Shown piece after piece: positions 1 through 11,999 of a stretch of DNA of 64,000 bases. Made by a program: the position numbers and the translations under genes. The notes beneath the pieces are model-generated. The model worked only from the letters and a program-made list of their open reading frames with translations, had not been told where the DNA came from and ran no database searches. This DNA is from Adiantum capillus-veneris (lineage: Eukaryota > Streptophyta > Polypodiopsida > Polypodiales > Pteridaceae). How positions within the stretch are numbered: the stretch's first letter is position 1; every line of letters begins with the position of its first letter. The stretch covers positions 141,030,241-141,094,240 of the forward strand of contig CM043945.1 in assembly GCA_014529385.2 (NCBI GenBank). Direction: 5' to 3'.

Positions 1-424
1 GAATCTCTAGGTCTTCACTCAATCAGAACCCCTGTATGATTGCTTCTGCAAAAGCATCCCAATTGTCTGCATGAGGTCTTGCAAGAACTTGAATTTGATT
101 GTTAATATCATCACACACAAGCTGTTTAAATTCTGCAATCATCTGAACGTCTGGCCCTTTTTGATGCTTCATTTGCTGCTCGTAATACTCTAGGTAACCT
201 TTTGGATCATATTCCTGAAAAATATAATACTACTCTCGAATAGCATCAAGTGCTAGCTCTATAGCATCATCAGTCTGCTTTTTTATCTGCATGGGTTTTT
301 CTTCCTGTAGATACCCCTGAACCAATTCCATCATTTTTGGCAAATCTGTAACTCTCTAATTTTTATCAAATCCATTGGCACTGAAATCTTCAATAAACTG
401 CTTTAATTGTTCTCGCATCTTCAT
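1..424 (-). pseudogene. gag N-terminal fragment, element P copy 1, cut by window edge
   Basis: Reverse-strand start of a retrotransposon gag, beginning at ATG 424-422 (MKMREQLKQFIEDF). It follows directly on the primer site and LTR to its right. An in-frame TAG at 358-356 interrupts it after about 22 codons, and the same stop is present at the same place in copy 2 (6836-6834). A second stop near 233 is private to this copy: copy 2 reads CAG there and this copy reads TAG. The part beyond position 1 is outside the window. Lineage is not recognised. A gag role is inferred from its position after LTR and primer site and from its charged, helix-rich composition. Non-functional here. Confidence 0.55.
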
Positions 425-447
425 CTTTACCTCCCATCCCGGCTCGT

Positions 448-465
448 TTCGCGTCGGGTTCACCA
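448..465 (-). promoter_or_regulatory. Candidate primer-binding site of element P copy 1
   Basis: Read on the reverse strand, four bases after the LTR end (…CCCCAACA) comes TGGTGAACCCGACGCGAA. It begins with the TGG that pairs with a tRNA CCA end. The identical arrangement is at 6926-6943. I did not identify the matching tRNA. Confidence 0.5.
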
Positions 466-469
466 AAGA

Positions 470-2565
470 TGTTGGGGGATATGTGTTCGCTACGTGAGCC
501 GGGCAGGCTCCGGGCCTCTCGCTGTGGGAGGTGAGAAAGAGAGAGAACAAGAACAATTGATGCAACTGACTCTATCAATCACCGTAATCATGAATTAATT
601 GATTAATATGTTTGAGTACAACTTAATCTTTAGCCAAGGCAGGCTATTAACAATGCCATCACTCGGATCATTTGCTAACTAGGAGTTTAAGCTCCCGCTT
701 TACAGAATTAATCGTGTTATTAACGACACCGAGTTAAAAAAAATGATTAATCAAACATTAGTTGATGACAGTGGTGGAAACTTCCTCATGTCGCTTTATC
801 TAGTTTGAGTTCCCTTAGATTCAACAAGCTTCAATTCTATTCAATGACTCAGTTTTCATGCTTTAGCTTTCATGCTTCAGTTAGGGTCAATTATTCTGCA
901 GCTTTCTGCTCCTTATGCTTTGCACTGGCTTAATTGCCACTCACAGACTTTAACCTTCTCCTGCTCTTCAATTACTAGCCGAAACTTTATCCCTTGCTTT
1001 GTCGATACACTTGCTTTCCTCTTTCGAGCTCATGCCAGCTTCATGGACCGCTCCGAGATCCTCTACTTCTCAAGCACGAGAGAGCGAGAGCACCTTTAGC
1101 TTTCTTTCTTATGTCCGAGAGCAAGTGAGAGAGAGAGAGAAAGAAAGTTCTTTGGTCCTTTCCTTCGTTCAAGCTCGAGAGAGAGAGCTTGCCCTCTCGC
1201 TCCTAGCTCCGAGCCCTCCTCCTTCTTGCCTTCCTTACCCTTGTTATTTCTGCTCCTCCTTCATAGCCGTGCCTTCCTTTTCTTCTGTTCCCTTTGCCAA
1301 GCTTGCCCTCATTCAACTCCTTTTTCCGCTTCCCTCTTCTCCTTTCCTCCGTTGTTAGCGGAGGATAAGAGTGAGAGAGAGCAAGCTTTGCTTTATTGCG
1401 AGCCCACGACAAGATTGAGGCGAGTGAGAGCCAAGCTCTCCGGTTCCCCTACCTTCCCTTTTCTTCCTTCATCACGCGTTGTCCCCCCCTTTTATTTGCT
1501 TGAAGACCCCTTCTTTCAATAGCCTCACTTCCTTTTCATGCAACGACGGCGCCGTCGTTGTGGGAACAGCGTCGATGACGGGGCAGTGGCAACTTTTGAC
1601 CTGTTCGAAATGCGCCGCGAGCGGCTCCAAACGGCATCGCCCATGCTAACTGAGTAGCTCTCGTCCCTCCATCGCTCTTATTGGAGCACCCACGCAGCCT
1701 GCGCATCTCTCTTCCTCCTGCACGCTGCCTGCTCGTCGCCCCTGGCCTTCACACTTTCTTTTTCCCCTTGTTGACACACAAAAGCTCTATTTCATTAAAG
1801 CAATTGGGCAGCCGTTGATTTAAGCTCGTGGGCGGCCTTTCCACTTGGTTGCCTTAGGGCGGTCTAGCCAATTTTATGAGGGCACCACATTCGACATGCA
1901 TAGCGGCCAAAGCATTGCCAAGCAAAACAATTAGGCGGCCTTCATGGGTTAAGTTGGGCGGCCTTTTGGCGGCCGTCTTCCTCTGTAAGGGCACCACATT
2001 TGGCATGAAAATGATGCTTTCATAAAGGCGCCACTCTTTTACAATATCGGGCAAGGCATTGGTAAGCATAACATCTTTCCCTAGTAGCCCCCGTCGAGAA
2101 ACCTCATCATGAAATCTGTTGTCCGTATCAAGAGACGACCTTAAAAGAGATTCCACTCAAGCACTTATTGTGCTGTCTGAAGTGCATCACATCCATCATA
2201 CATCTCAACCAAAGCACTGTTACCTCGAGCACTTATTCTACTGCGTTCAAAACCCTGGTCGTTGCTCAAACTTCCAAAATGGCACACTGATCGAGCGGAC
2301 TGGACTGGTACGGAGCCGACCCCCGGTGAATCTTTATCGACCAATATCTTGGCGACCGAGACTCCGATCACTGATCTGAAAAGACCGACGCGCTTCACAA
2401 AGTGAGCACTTCAAGCCCATGCATTCAATTCAATTCTGTCAACCCAGCTGCATCCGCCCAATCCAGTACGGATCTGCAATGGACTTAAACTTCAAACTGC
2501 CATAACTTCAAACCGTAGCTCGATGAGCCGTAAAGATAGGCCGATAGAGCACTTTAAGCACTGCA
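470..2565 (-). mobile_element. Long terminal repeat, element P copy 1
   Basis: About 2.1 kb reverse-strand LTR, starting TGCAGTGC at 2565 and ending CCCCAACA at 470 (TG...CA). It is near-identical to 6948-9042, with scattered substitutions only. It contains a purine/pyrimidine-rich stretch with GAGA motifs (about 1070-1430) and a perfect 20-bp palindrome at 1541-1560. There is no coding capacity. The right edge abuts the broken pol of the Tat-3 remnant at about 2569, so this element probably inserted into that pol, or a deletion joined them. The short open frames inside it are not conserved genes. Confidence 0.75.
1541..1560. repeat. Perfect 20-bp GC-rich palindrome in LTR
   Basis: CAACGACGGCGCCGTCGTTG equals its own reverse complement. 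The corresponding site in the other LTR copy (about 8019-8038) carries a mismatch in the left arm (AAGGAC), so it is imperfect there. Confidence 0.9.
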
Positions 2566-2568
2566 TTT

Positions 2569-3738
2569 CTTTCTTACCTCCTTGAGTAAAGCATGCTCCT
2601 TGATGACTCCTAGCCTTCGTAGCTTCTGAGCCTTAGGTGTGGCCTCTGGCCTCAACTCAATTTTGTGTTAAACATCATCTACTCCACGCACATCGGTGTA
2701 GTGTTTAGAAAAAAGCCTAGGAAATTTCCTTAGTACACATTTGAAATGCTCTCTTTCGTCCTTTGTAAGTGTTGTAGACAACATACCTTATAACATTCCT
2801 TCATCTTGCACATTTTGGTTCTCTTGGGAACCTACCTCTTCCAAACCTGGGCAAGAGGTCTCTTGGTTGTTTGGATTAAACCTTACCCCCATGACTTCGA
2901 TGGAAGACTCCTCTTCAGTAATGCTGCTGCTACTTTCTCCTTCTGAAGTGCTATCGGTCCAGCCTTCCTCCGTCTCGCTTTGAGATGATTCTTCATGGAG
3001 CTCCTCTTGGCGTTGCTCCTTCATGTCAAAGACAACCTTCTTATGATTTTCACTCCTGCAAATTAGCTTTCCACTCTCCCAATCCTACAAAGCTTGCATT
3101 TTCATTAGCCATGGTCTCCCTAGGATAAATGGATAACCATATCCTTTCGTAGACATAACATAAAAATCCACTGTCTTCTTAATGCCAAAGGCCTCTACAA
3201 AAACATTTTTACAAATGCTTACACACATAGCTTTGCTATTGTTTGCCATCTTGACTTTAATTTTAGGTGTCTCATGGATGTGCATGCCTAGTTTTTGCAT
3301 GAGTCCCTCTGTCATGATGCAAATTTGTGCACCCCCATCCACTAGACCTTTCCTAACCAATCTTCCTTTGATGTAACAATCTAGCACAGGTGTAATATCC
3401 TCATTCATTTCAGCATGTGCAATTTTTACAATAGGCACACTCTCTTTTACCTTTCTCCTAGTGCTAACTGCCTTTGTTAAATCCCTCCTAACTTGTGGGC
3501 ATAATGCAAGAAACTGAGGCCATGAGATATCAAGACCCTTACCTCTCATGCCTTCCAATAGAATGTATGGAGCCATACCATGTCCAAGAGAGAAGTCTTG
3601 GAGACTGATACGACATCGAGTCCTCTCAGTTTCCTTGGTCTCCTTTGCCTTCTTTTCTCGTCCATGATCACTTTGTGACGTGACTCCTTCTTTCTCCTTC
3701 CCTTTTCCACGGCCACGCTTAATGCCATTTTCTTCCAT
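2569..3738 (-). pseudogene. Tat-3 gag C-terminus, aspartic protease and start of RT
   Basis: The longest open piece (3738-3085, 217 aa) ends at a TAG where Tat-1 has a Glu codon (ALEDWES). It holds the retroviral-type aspartic protease region: active-site motif VDGGAQICIM (the DGG form usual in Tat elements) and the downstream motif ILGRPWL. After the stop the frame continues through an acidic Glu/Ser linker (3024-2788) to KAQKLRRLGVIKEH near 2640-2590, the lead-in to RT. It then breaks off at the LTR of element P. The protease would process the Gag-Pol polyprotein in the virus-like particle. This copy is dead. Confidence 0.75.
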
Positions 3739-3739
3739 G

Positions 3740-4340
3740 TCAGCCTCTTTTGAAGTTTGTCACCTCTACCACATGCACATTTGGGTCTGGCAAAGCTGGA
3801 ACTCCTTCCACTCCTTGTGGAGGTGGTCTTGCTCCATTTGGCCTTTGTAGAAGCCTTGGTTGTTGACCAGTTCCTTCACCTGCATTCATCACTGGGTAAT
3901 TCAAGTTAGGTCTCCTTGGCTCCCCACGGGGCCAAGGACAATTATACATCCCATGTCCAGACTCACCGCAATTCCAACATTGCAAGACTCTCCTAGGTCG
4001 TGAATCTCGCTCTTCAGACTTTTTTGCTTGTCCCTTTGGACCTACAGCTTGTGCAAGGTGAATTGATAGGCTGCTTAAAGATTCATTTAACTTCACAATC
4101 ACTTCCGCCGTTACCTCAGGAAGCTCCCTAGATGTTGATGCTTGTGACTTACTTTTGGGTCTAAGACCTTATATTGGAACCTCCCCCCTTAAGCACTTGA
4201 GTTTCCTATATTTCTCAGCAACCCTAGTTTCAGCTGCATCAAAGGTAGCAGGTGCACCCACCTTAACGTTTAGTTTAAGGTCAGGAAAGAGTCCGGCTAT
4301 GAACCTCTTCTTCTTTAGAAATTCTGCACCATCACCAGGG
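3740..4340 (-). pseudogene. Tat-3 gag fragment with intact CCHC zinc knuckle
   Basis: Reverse-strand gag piece starting at GDGAEFLKKKRF, directly against LTR sequence, so the N-terminal third is deleted. It carries the nucleic-acid-binding knuckle CWNCGESGHGMYNC (CX2CX4HX4C) intact; in Tat-1 the last Cys is Phe. A stop near 4169 and another break near 3740 interrupt it. It matches Tat-1 gag closely (LSIHLAQAVGPKGQAKK). Gag normally builds the particle and packages RNA. This fragment cannot. Confidence 0.75.
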
Positions 4341-6228
4341 TTAATCACCCCTATTACAACACATGCACATGCATAAGGCAATGAGCTTCCACTCAAGAGC
4401 TCCTTCTAGAGAGGTTTAGCTTGGCTTCTCAAGCTATAGCATAGTGCTCTTGCTTATGACTCCCCCTTTTTGTGCTAGCTAAACCCTCCTTTTATAGCAA
4501 TTTTGAGGGCTAGGGTTACTCCTCTAACCATGGTTGGGTTATATTTTCAGCACTTATCTAATTTCTTTTGCTTGGAATTATCAAGAAGTTGGTGGGGATA
4601 GATGAAGAAGAGAGAGAGGATAGAAGTGAAGGTGATAGGACTTTTCATAGTAGGTTAGTGTTTGTAAATTAGTAGAGTTAGTATTTTTATTAATTTACAA
4701 ATGGAATTGGATATTTACAATGGAAGTATCCAAGTACGATACAAATAAGGCAGAAAACACTCTTAATAGGTAAGAAAATATGGATTTCTTACAATGTTCA
4801 TGTTCCAAGTTTCTTGAGTAGGGTCAATTTTGACGCTTGTTGACGGTCCACTAGCTTTGACGGTACGTTTTTTCTCCACTCTTGACCTTCCTTGGAAGCC
4901 AAGGTAAGTGAACATGAGTAATCAATCACCATGATGCTGTCTTTCAAGAGAAGAGGCTGAATTTTGTGGTTTTGTTAATACATATGGGTAATATGGATGA
5001 GGAAAAATGAGACTAGGTGGTCAATTTTGGAATGGAAGTGTGTGTAGGAGACATGAGTTCACCATGGTTTCTCTTATTCTTTAAGGTTGAGAAGAAGGTG
5101 AGTAGGGTGCAGAGAGGAGTGGTGAGAGAGGTAGGGATGATGAGTGGAGAAGTGTGTGTGAAAGAGGAAAATGATAAAGTGGAAGAGGGAGTGTGGTTGC
5201 ATAGCATGGGCAATCTGGGGTCCACCAATAAAATCATAGCTCATAGCTCGTAGCTCAAAAAAATATGAAAACATTTGAGGTGAAATTTCAGCTCACGAGC
5301 TACAACTTTGTTTGTATCACCTTTTCAAATTCGGGGAGCATGTGATCTTTAAAAATTCAGCAAAACCGACTGTTTTTTTCCACTGCACAAAATCCTTGTG
5401 AGGTCCTTCTTTGGGTGATTCTTTCGAATACCTCCAAGAGTGAGCCTCCCATGGTGCATGCATGCATTCCACATACCCTTGACCTTATTTGGTAGGTCTA
5501 TAATTGAAGATATTGTTGAGATCGTGATATAAGTGAATAGTACAACTAACAAAATCAAATATTGAGGGGTCTAAAAAAAATATGTACATGTCAAATATAA
5601 ATAACATAGGTGGAAAAAATATAAAGGGGTCAAAATAAATCTCCCTCATTATAAGTCTACCATAAAAAGATGAATATTTTTGGTGGTCTAATTTATGAGA
5701 GTAATAGAGAATAGATAGATGTAGGAAGGAAAAAATCACAATAGTGAAAAAAATATACACATTAAAAAAACTAGTTTTTTTTGGATTTTTATTGGGATGG
5801 AGTTACACCAAAAATAAGAGAAGATTGTATGAAATTATTTTTATATGGAATAAAGAGTATGCAAAATGGTAAGAAAAAATATGGTAATGGTGAGTCAATG
5901 TACATAGCATAAATAACACACCATAGGTAGAAATATTTAAATAAATTGCAAAATAATTATGAAAAATCCTTTTATTTAGGCCCTATATACAATGAAATAT
6001 TTATACACAAATGGGTCATAATAAGTTTTTTTTATTTTTTTTATTTTTTTGGCTCAACTAGCCCAGTGACTAGCTAATTAAGGGTTTTTAAGATGATATG
6101 GGAAAAGTCCCCTAACTCACACACGCCTATGTACAGTGAAATGGTAGGGATAACCAAAATGTTTGAGTGATTTGATAGGTTGAGGTAGCTTACTATGGCA
6201 ATTATGGAAAGCCGAAAAACAGCTATCA
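4341..6228 (-). mobile_element. Tat-3 partial 5' LTR
   Basis: Reverse complement of this stretch follows the Tat-1 5' LTR (38739 to about 40610): TGATAGC start, the GTGTGAGTTAGGGGACTTTTC block, the AT-rich middle and the TATAAAAG promoter box (reverse strand, 4496-4489). The LTR is broken at GGGGTGATTA, where gag follows. The 3' part of the LTR, the primer site and the leader are lost. Confidence 0.8.
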
Positions 6229-6902
6229 ATGTCACTTTGAGAGGATATGACTCTATCCACAAAGTCACATTTTCTTTGAAATAAAGAACTCAATCCCAAT
6301 CGAACATAAATTGTATCCACTATAAAATCATCATCTGCATGCAACAATGATTTGTCTTCCAGAAGACATGCATCGATAACAACTTCTAGCTTAGCTCGGG
6401 TAGAACTCTGACCACTTGCATGACATGCTTTTTGCATTAAAACAGATGGCTCCTCATCTTGTGTGCTTTCAATCTGCTGAAGCTCTAGGTCTTCACTCAA
6501 TAAGAACCCCTGTATGATTGCTTCTTCAAAATCATCCCAATTGTCTGCATGAGTTCTTGCAAGAACTTGAATTTGATCGTTAATATGATCACACACAAGC
6601 TGTTCAAATACTGCAATCATCTGAACGTCTGGCCCGTTTTGACGCTTCATTTGCTGCTCGTAATACTCTAGGTAACCTTTTGGATCATATTCCTGAAAAA
6701 TATAATACTGCTCCCGAATAACATCAAGTGCTAGATCTATAGCATCATCAGTCTGCTTTTTTATCTGCATGGGTTTTTCTTCCTGTAGATACCCCTGAAC
6801 CAATTCCATCATTTTTGGCAAATCTGTAACTCTCTAATTTTTATCAAATCCATTGGCACTGAAATCTTCAATAAACTGCTTTAATTGTTCTCGCATCTTC
6901 AT
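6229..6902 (-). pseudogene. gag of element P copy 2, interrupted by Tat-3
   Basis: Reverse-strand gag starting at ATG 6902-6900 (MKMREQLKQF). It has the same in-frame TAG (6836-6834) as copy 1, then about 200 open codons (PKMMELVQGYLQ… to FVDRVISSQSDID) up to the Tat-3 LTR at 6228. Acidic and helix-rich, without a zinc knuckle in the part present. I do not recognise the lineage. The role as Gag is inferred from its position after LTR and primer site. The stop shared by both copies suggests the parent was already defective when it was copied, or that the block was duplicated later. Confidence 0.55.
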
Positions 6903-6925
6903 CTTTACCTCCCATCCCGGCTCGT

Positions 6926-6943
6926 TTCGCGTCGGGTTCACCA
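6926..6943 (-). promoter_or_regulatory. Candidate primer-binding site of element P copy 2
   Basis: TGGTGAACCCGACGCGAA on the reverse strand, four bases from the LTR end at 6948, identical to the copy at 448-465. Confidence 0.5.
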
Positions 6944-6947
6944 AAGA

Positions 6948-9042
6948 TGTTGGGGGATATGTGTTCGCTACGTGAGCCGGGCAGGCTCCGGGCCTCTCGC
7001 TGTGGGAGGTGAGAAAGAGAGAGAACAAGAACAATTGATGCAACTGACTCTATCAATCACCGTAATCATCAATTAATTGATTAATATGTTTGAGTACAAC
7101 TTAATCTTTAGCCAAGGCAGGCTATTAACAATGCCATCACTCGGATCATTTGCTAACTAGGAGTTTAAGCTCCCGCTTTACAGAATTAATCGTGTTATTA
7201 ACGACACCGAGTTAAAAAAAATGATTAATCAAACATTAGTTGATGACAGTGGTGGAAACTTCCTCATGTCGCTTTATCTAGTTTGAGTTCCCTTAGATTC
7301 AACAAGCTTCAATTCTATTCAATGACTCAGTTTTCATGCTTTAGCTTTCATGCTTCAGTTAGGGTCAATTATTCTGCAGCTTTCTGCTCCTTATGCTTTG
7401 CACTGGCTTAATTGCCACTCACAGACTTTAACCTTCTCCTGCTCTTCAATTACTAGCCGAAACTTTATCCCTTGCTTTGTCGATACACTTGCTTTCCTCT
7501 TCCGAGCTCATGCCAACTTCATGGACCGCTCCGAGATCCTCTCCTTCTCAAGCACGAGAGAGCGAGAGCACCTTTAGCTTTCTTGCTTATGTCCGAGAGC
7601 AAGTTCGAGAGAGAGAGAAAGAAAGGTCTTTGGTCCTTTCCTTCGCTCAAGCTCGAGAGAGAGAGCTTGCCCTCTCGCTCCTAGCTCCGAGCCCTCCCCC
7701 TTCTTGCCTTCCTTACCCTCGTTATCTCTGCTCCTCCTGCATAGCCGTGCCTTCCTTTTCTTCTGTTCCCTTTGCCAAGCTTTCCCTCGTTCAACTCCTT
7801 TTTCCGCTTCCCTCTTCTCCCTTCCTCCTTTGTTAGCCGAGGATAAGAGCGAGAGAGAGCAAGCTTTGCCTTATTGCGAGCCCACGACAAGAACGAAGCG
7901 AGTGAGAGCCAAGCTCTCTGGTTCCCCTACCGTCCCTTTTCTTCCTTCGTCACGCGTTGTCCGCCCCTTTCTTTGCTTGAAGACCCCTTCTTTCAATAGC
8001 CTCACTTCCTTTTTATGCAAGGACGGCGCCGTCGTTGTGGGAACAGCGTCGATGATGTGGCAGTGGCAACTTTTGACCTGTGCGAAATGCGCATCGAGCG
8101 GCTCCGAACGGCATCGCCCATGCTAACTGAGCAACTCTCGTCCCTCCATCGCGCTTATTGGAGCACCCACGCAGCCTGCGCATCTCTCCTTCTCCCGCAC
8201 GCTGCCTGCTCGTCGCCCCTGGCCTTCACACTTTCTTTTTCCCCTTGTTGACACAAAAAAGCTCTATTTCATTAAAGCAATTGGGCGGCCGTTGATTTAA
8301 GCTCGTGGGTGGCTTTGCCACTTGGTTGCCTTAGGGCAGTCTAGCCAATTTTATGAGGGCACCACATTCGACATGCATAGCGGCCAAAGCATTGCCAAGC
8401 AAAACAAGTAGGCGGCCTTCATGGGTTAAGTTGGGCGGCCTTTTGGCGGCCGTCTTCCTCTGTAAGGGCACCACATTTGGCATGCAAATGATGCTTTTGT
8501 AAAGGCGCCACTTTGTTACAATATCGAGCAAGGCATTGGTAAGTATAACATCTTTCCCTAGTAGCCCCCGTCGAGAAACCTCATCATGAAATTTGTTGTC
8601 CGTATCAAGAGACGACCTTAAAAGAGATTCCACTCAAGCACTTATTGTGCTGTCTGAAGTGCATCACATCCATCATACATCTCAACCAAAGCACTGTTAC
8701 CTTGAGCACTTATTCTACTGCGTTCAAAACCCTGGTCGTTGCTCAAACTTCCAAAATGGCACACTGATCGAGCGGACTGGACTGGTACGGAGCCGGCCCC
8801 CGGTGAATCTTTATTGACCAATATCTTGGCGACCGAGACTCCGATCACTGATCTGAAAAGACCGACGCGCTCCACAAAGTGAGCACTTCAAGCCCATGCA
8901 TTCAATTCAATTCTATCAACCCAGCTGCATCTGCCCAATCCAGTACGGATCTGCAATGGACTTAAACTTCAGACTTCCATAACTTCAAACTGTAGCTCGA
9001 CGAGCCGTAAAGACAGGCCAATAGAGCACTTTAAGCACTGCA
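6948..9042 (-). mobile_element. Long terminal repeat, element P copy 2
   Basis: Second copy of the ~2.1 kb LTR (470-2565), TG...CA on the reverse strand, from TGCAGTGC at 9042 to CCCCAACA at 6948. It is followed on the reverse strand by primer site and gag, so it acts as a 5' LTR. Because copy 1 is also followed by gag, the two are not the 5' and 3' LTRs of one simple element. They are either two insertions or one block duplicated. Confidence 0.75.
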
Positions 9043-11999
9043 GTTCTAGATCATACTATCCTATCTACGCTCACATCAACCATAACTCTTTTTGGAATCA
9101 TTAAGGCATTAGTTGGCTCTTTAAAGGCGCATCTGGCATACACTAATCATTAAACTTGGCCTGTTAACAAGCCCGATCACTACTCAATAAACATCTAAGC
9201 TTCAAATAAGCCTGATGTGCATTTTTCTGGCATCTTTCTTAGCATGGGAGTGGAGCTGCACGACAGCGGGTTGGGTAATGATGGTACAGCGGAAGATGGT
9301 CAGCCTATGAAAGTGTAAGAAGCCCAAGCATGGCCGTTTGCATGGAAATGACAGGGACATTGAGCAAGTATTTGATGCAGCTAGGAGACAGGTAAACAAG
9401 GGCGGAGCACTCTGTAGTAGAAGCTGCAAGTGTTTTTTGCTATCACAGGTGAGAGGAGCAAATGTTGATATCAGAAGATTGGTAACGAGACAAGGGATGT
9501 GGATACAGGTGCTATGAGGTTTATGATATGGGATTTTGAGTGAGATGTTTGCAGAACACTCTATTTGACAATGTGTGAGACATTTTCTTGAAATGGCTAG
9601 TGGTTCGAGGTTGTTGAAGGCCCATTTTATACTTGAAGAAGATATGTCAGAAGCTGGTGCATGGAGAGCTGGAAGGAGATGGTTGGGTGATCGTAACTAT
9701 ACTTGATGAAGTGTTCAACAAGTCCAATTGGGATGTGTATGCCATATGTGACATTTAGCATGTCAAAGATTCTTTTCTAACTCAATTTGTCAGAGAGCAC
9801 ATATCAGCCAATTGAGAGTTATGGTGGCACATGCTAATCAATGGTCATACCGGTCACCACCTCTCTAGGAGAAGATCTCGTCACCCGGGGACCATTCTTG
9901 TGGAGTGATCCTTGTGTATTTACGGCCATGAAGACTTGGAGCTTTGTTCTGATAGTACTATGGCATGTACGTGGAGTCAAAGCGGATGGCCAAGCATAAG
10001 CATGAAACATTGGTTTGGTTCAAAATAGAGTCATGGTGAACCTAGCTTGAAAACACAAGGGATAGTTTTCATCCAAGTGGTAGAGGGTTCAGGGCCCAGG
10101 CTTGCATAGCAAGGCAGAATTGAAAGTGGAAGAAAAATTGAGTTTTTTTACCACCCGTAAGAAGATCGTCATGCTCATGATATGAAGGGATGCCAGAGCA
10201 AAGTTTTTCCCAGCATAAGCATGAAACATTGGTTTGGTTCAAAATAGAGTCATGGTGAACCTAGCTTGAAAACACAAGGGATAGTTTTCATCCAAGTGGT
10301 AGAGGGTTCAGGGCCAGGCTTGCATAGCAAGGCAGAATTGAAAGTGGAAGAAAAATTGAGTTTTTTTACCACCCGTAAGAAGATCGTCATGCTCATGATA
10401 TGAAGGGATGCCAGAGCAAAGTTTTTCCCACGTTGGCAGTTTACGAGTATGTGAAACCAGACCAAGATGGGATTTTTTTGAGTGAAGATTGAAGCTGGAA
10501 AGTAGAGTGAAAAATGAAACGCTACTGTAAACTGAGAGATGGTGCTAGTGTACTCCAATGCATGAGCAGGAGGGCGCTGCAGTTTCATGCAGCGTGAGCA
10601 GCCAATTGCATACGGGGTTTGGCAAAACAAGAGGAGGGACGGTTTTTTCAGAGGGGGGAATGCCGCCAAGTGAATTGGAAGCTTCCAGTGGAGGGAGGTT
10701 AGCTCCAGGATGAGAGAGAGAGCCAAAGAGAAGAAAAATATGGCTCTATTGCAGCCAGCTGGGTTGTGACCAAAAGAGAGGCCGCTAGAGGTGGCGTGGC
10801 TTGCAGCAGTAGAGAGGTGGTGGGCTGGTGGACGTCAGAGAGGAGCCTGGGGAGTCTGCTGCAGATAGGGAGTGGCCATGTCAAGATAGGGAGCGGCCAC
10901 AGATTGGAGGCCGTGGGTACTCAAAGGCCTACCGAGAGCAACAAGAACTTAGAAGGATGCTAGGTTGATGAGCCCAACTGCATATGAAGGTGAACCTACT
11001 TGCTGAACCAGCTATAGGGAAGGATAAAAGGCCACCAAGGCTAAAAAGGGTGGCGATACAGAAGAGAAAGCAAGGTCAAGTGCAGCTGTAGAGAGTTGGT
11101 GCCATGAGCAAGAGCACAAGGTGGTTGGTTGTATGCAATTGGTAGGGCCGTGAGGAGCTCTCCTGCAAGAGGAGGTCGACAGTTGCGTGGGGATTGGATG
11201 GGTTGTTGCATTATAGAAGAAGCAAGGAAGAGGAAAGAGGGGCGCCATTGGAGGGAGTTGCAGAGTAGGAGAGCCGCCAACGAGGGTGGGTGATAATCAA
11301 AAAGCAAGGTTAAAGGAGAGCCGCCATGTCTGCAAGCAAAAATTAGGGATTGTCATGGTCATTGATGCCATCATTGTACTCGCATATGTGTTTTGATGCA
11401 TGATTTTGCTATGGTTTATGGTGACTGCTGGATTCGGATAATTTTGTTCCCTGATCTTGTCTTGTGCTAGTCCGTGGTAGTGTTGGTTCCGGACCACACG
11501 GTGTGTGTGTGTGTGTGTGTGCAGTGAGAGAGAGAGAGAGGGAGAGACTGATCGCGTTAGTCGATGGTATGTGAGATTGCCGATTTGGCAGTTGTGTGTA
11601 TTATCGGGTACATCAGTGTTGATGGAGTGTTGTCAGGTCAATTAAGGGCTGAAGTGTTCGTGGTTGGTGTGTATAGCTGATGCTTGAAGGCGAGCCGGTG
11701 CATTGGAGGTTGGCCAAAAGTGTGCATGTGTGTGTTTGATTCTGTGTGGTTAGCGATGTGGAATTTATCCTCGGCTATAGAGAGGCAAGCTTGGAATGTG
11801 CTGGGTGTGTTCCCCCTTCTCCCTTTCCACCAGTATTGTTTTGGTGTTGAAAGACCCTCTTTTCTATTGCTTGCAATTAATGATATTCGAGCCACGTGTA
11901 CAGGAGCTTGAGTACTTTTCTAAAGGGGTCAAGAGGGCAACAACTAGGGCTTGAAGGGCCAAAGTATATCTAAAAATAGTACACTTGAAAATTGCTAGA
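9043..11999. other. Unassigned non-coding stretch upstream of host Ty3 gag
   Basis: No recognisable protein domain on either strand. The longest open frame (10726-10250, reverse) spans part of a tandem duplication and has no family features. The part just before 12000 is probably the 5' leader and possibly the LTR of the host Ty3 element, but I find no second copy in the window to prove it. It contains a GT run at about 11503-11521 followed by a GA run. Confidence 0.5.
9993..10430. repeat. 219-bp tandem duplication
   Basis: Two head-to-tail units (from 9993 and from 10212, offset 219), each beginning AGCATAAGCATGAAACATTG and ending GTTTTTCCC. By eye they differ essentially by one base (GGGCCCAGG against GGGCCAGG), so the duplication is recent. 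No coding function is visible. Confidence 0.9.

Larger units (their letters stand above)
2569..6228 (-). mobile_element. Tat-3: truncated reverse-strand Tat-type Ty3/gypsy element
   Basis: Remnant reading leftwards from its LTR start TGATAGCT at 6228. Order on the reverse strand: partial 5' LTR (6228-4341), gag fused directly to it (4340-3740), the gag-to-protease region (3738-3085), the acidic linker and the first residues of the RT domain, where it stops at about 2569. It is closely related in sequence to Tat-1 (38739-50757) and Tat-2 (19970-30516). Primer site, leader ORFs and gag start are missing because of a deletion at 4340/4341. RT, both RNases H, integrase and 3' LTR are also missing. 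Its right end lies inside the gag of element P copy 2 (6229), so it is younger than that copy. Confidence 0.8.

Noticed and set aside
470-2565. ORFs of 60-120 codons in the element P LTR
   Set aside because: Low-complexity GAGA/CT-rich LTR sequence. Frames differ between the two copies (for example 119 against 140 codons) without synonymous bias.
10250-10726. 158-codon reverse ORF
   Set aside because: No domain, spans a tandem duplication, no codon pattern and no related copy in the window.
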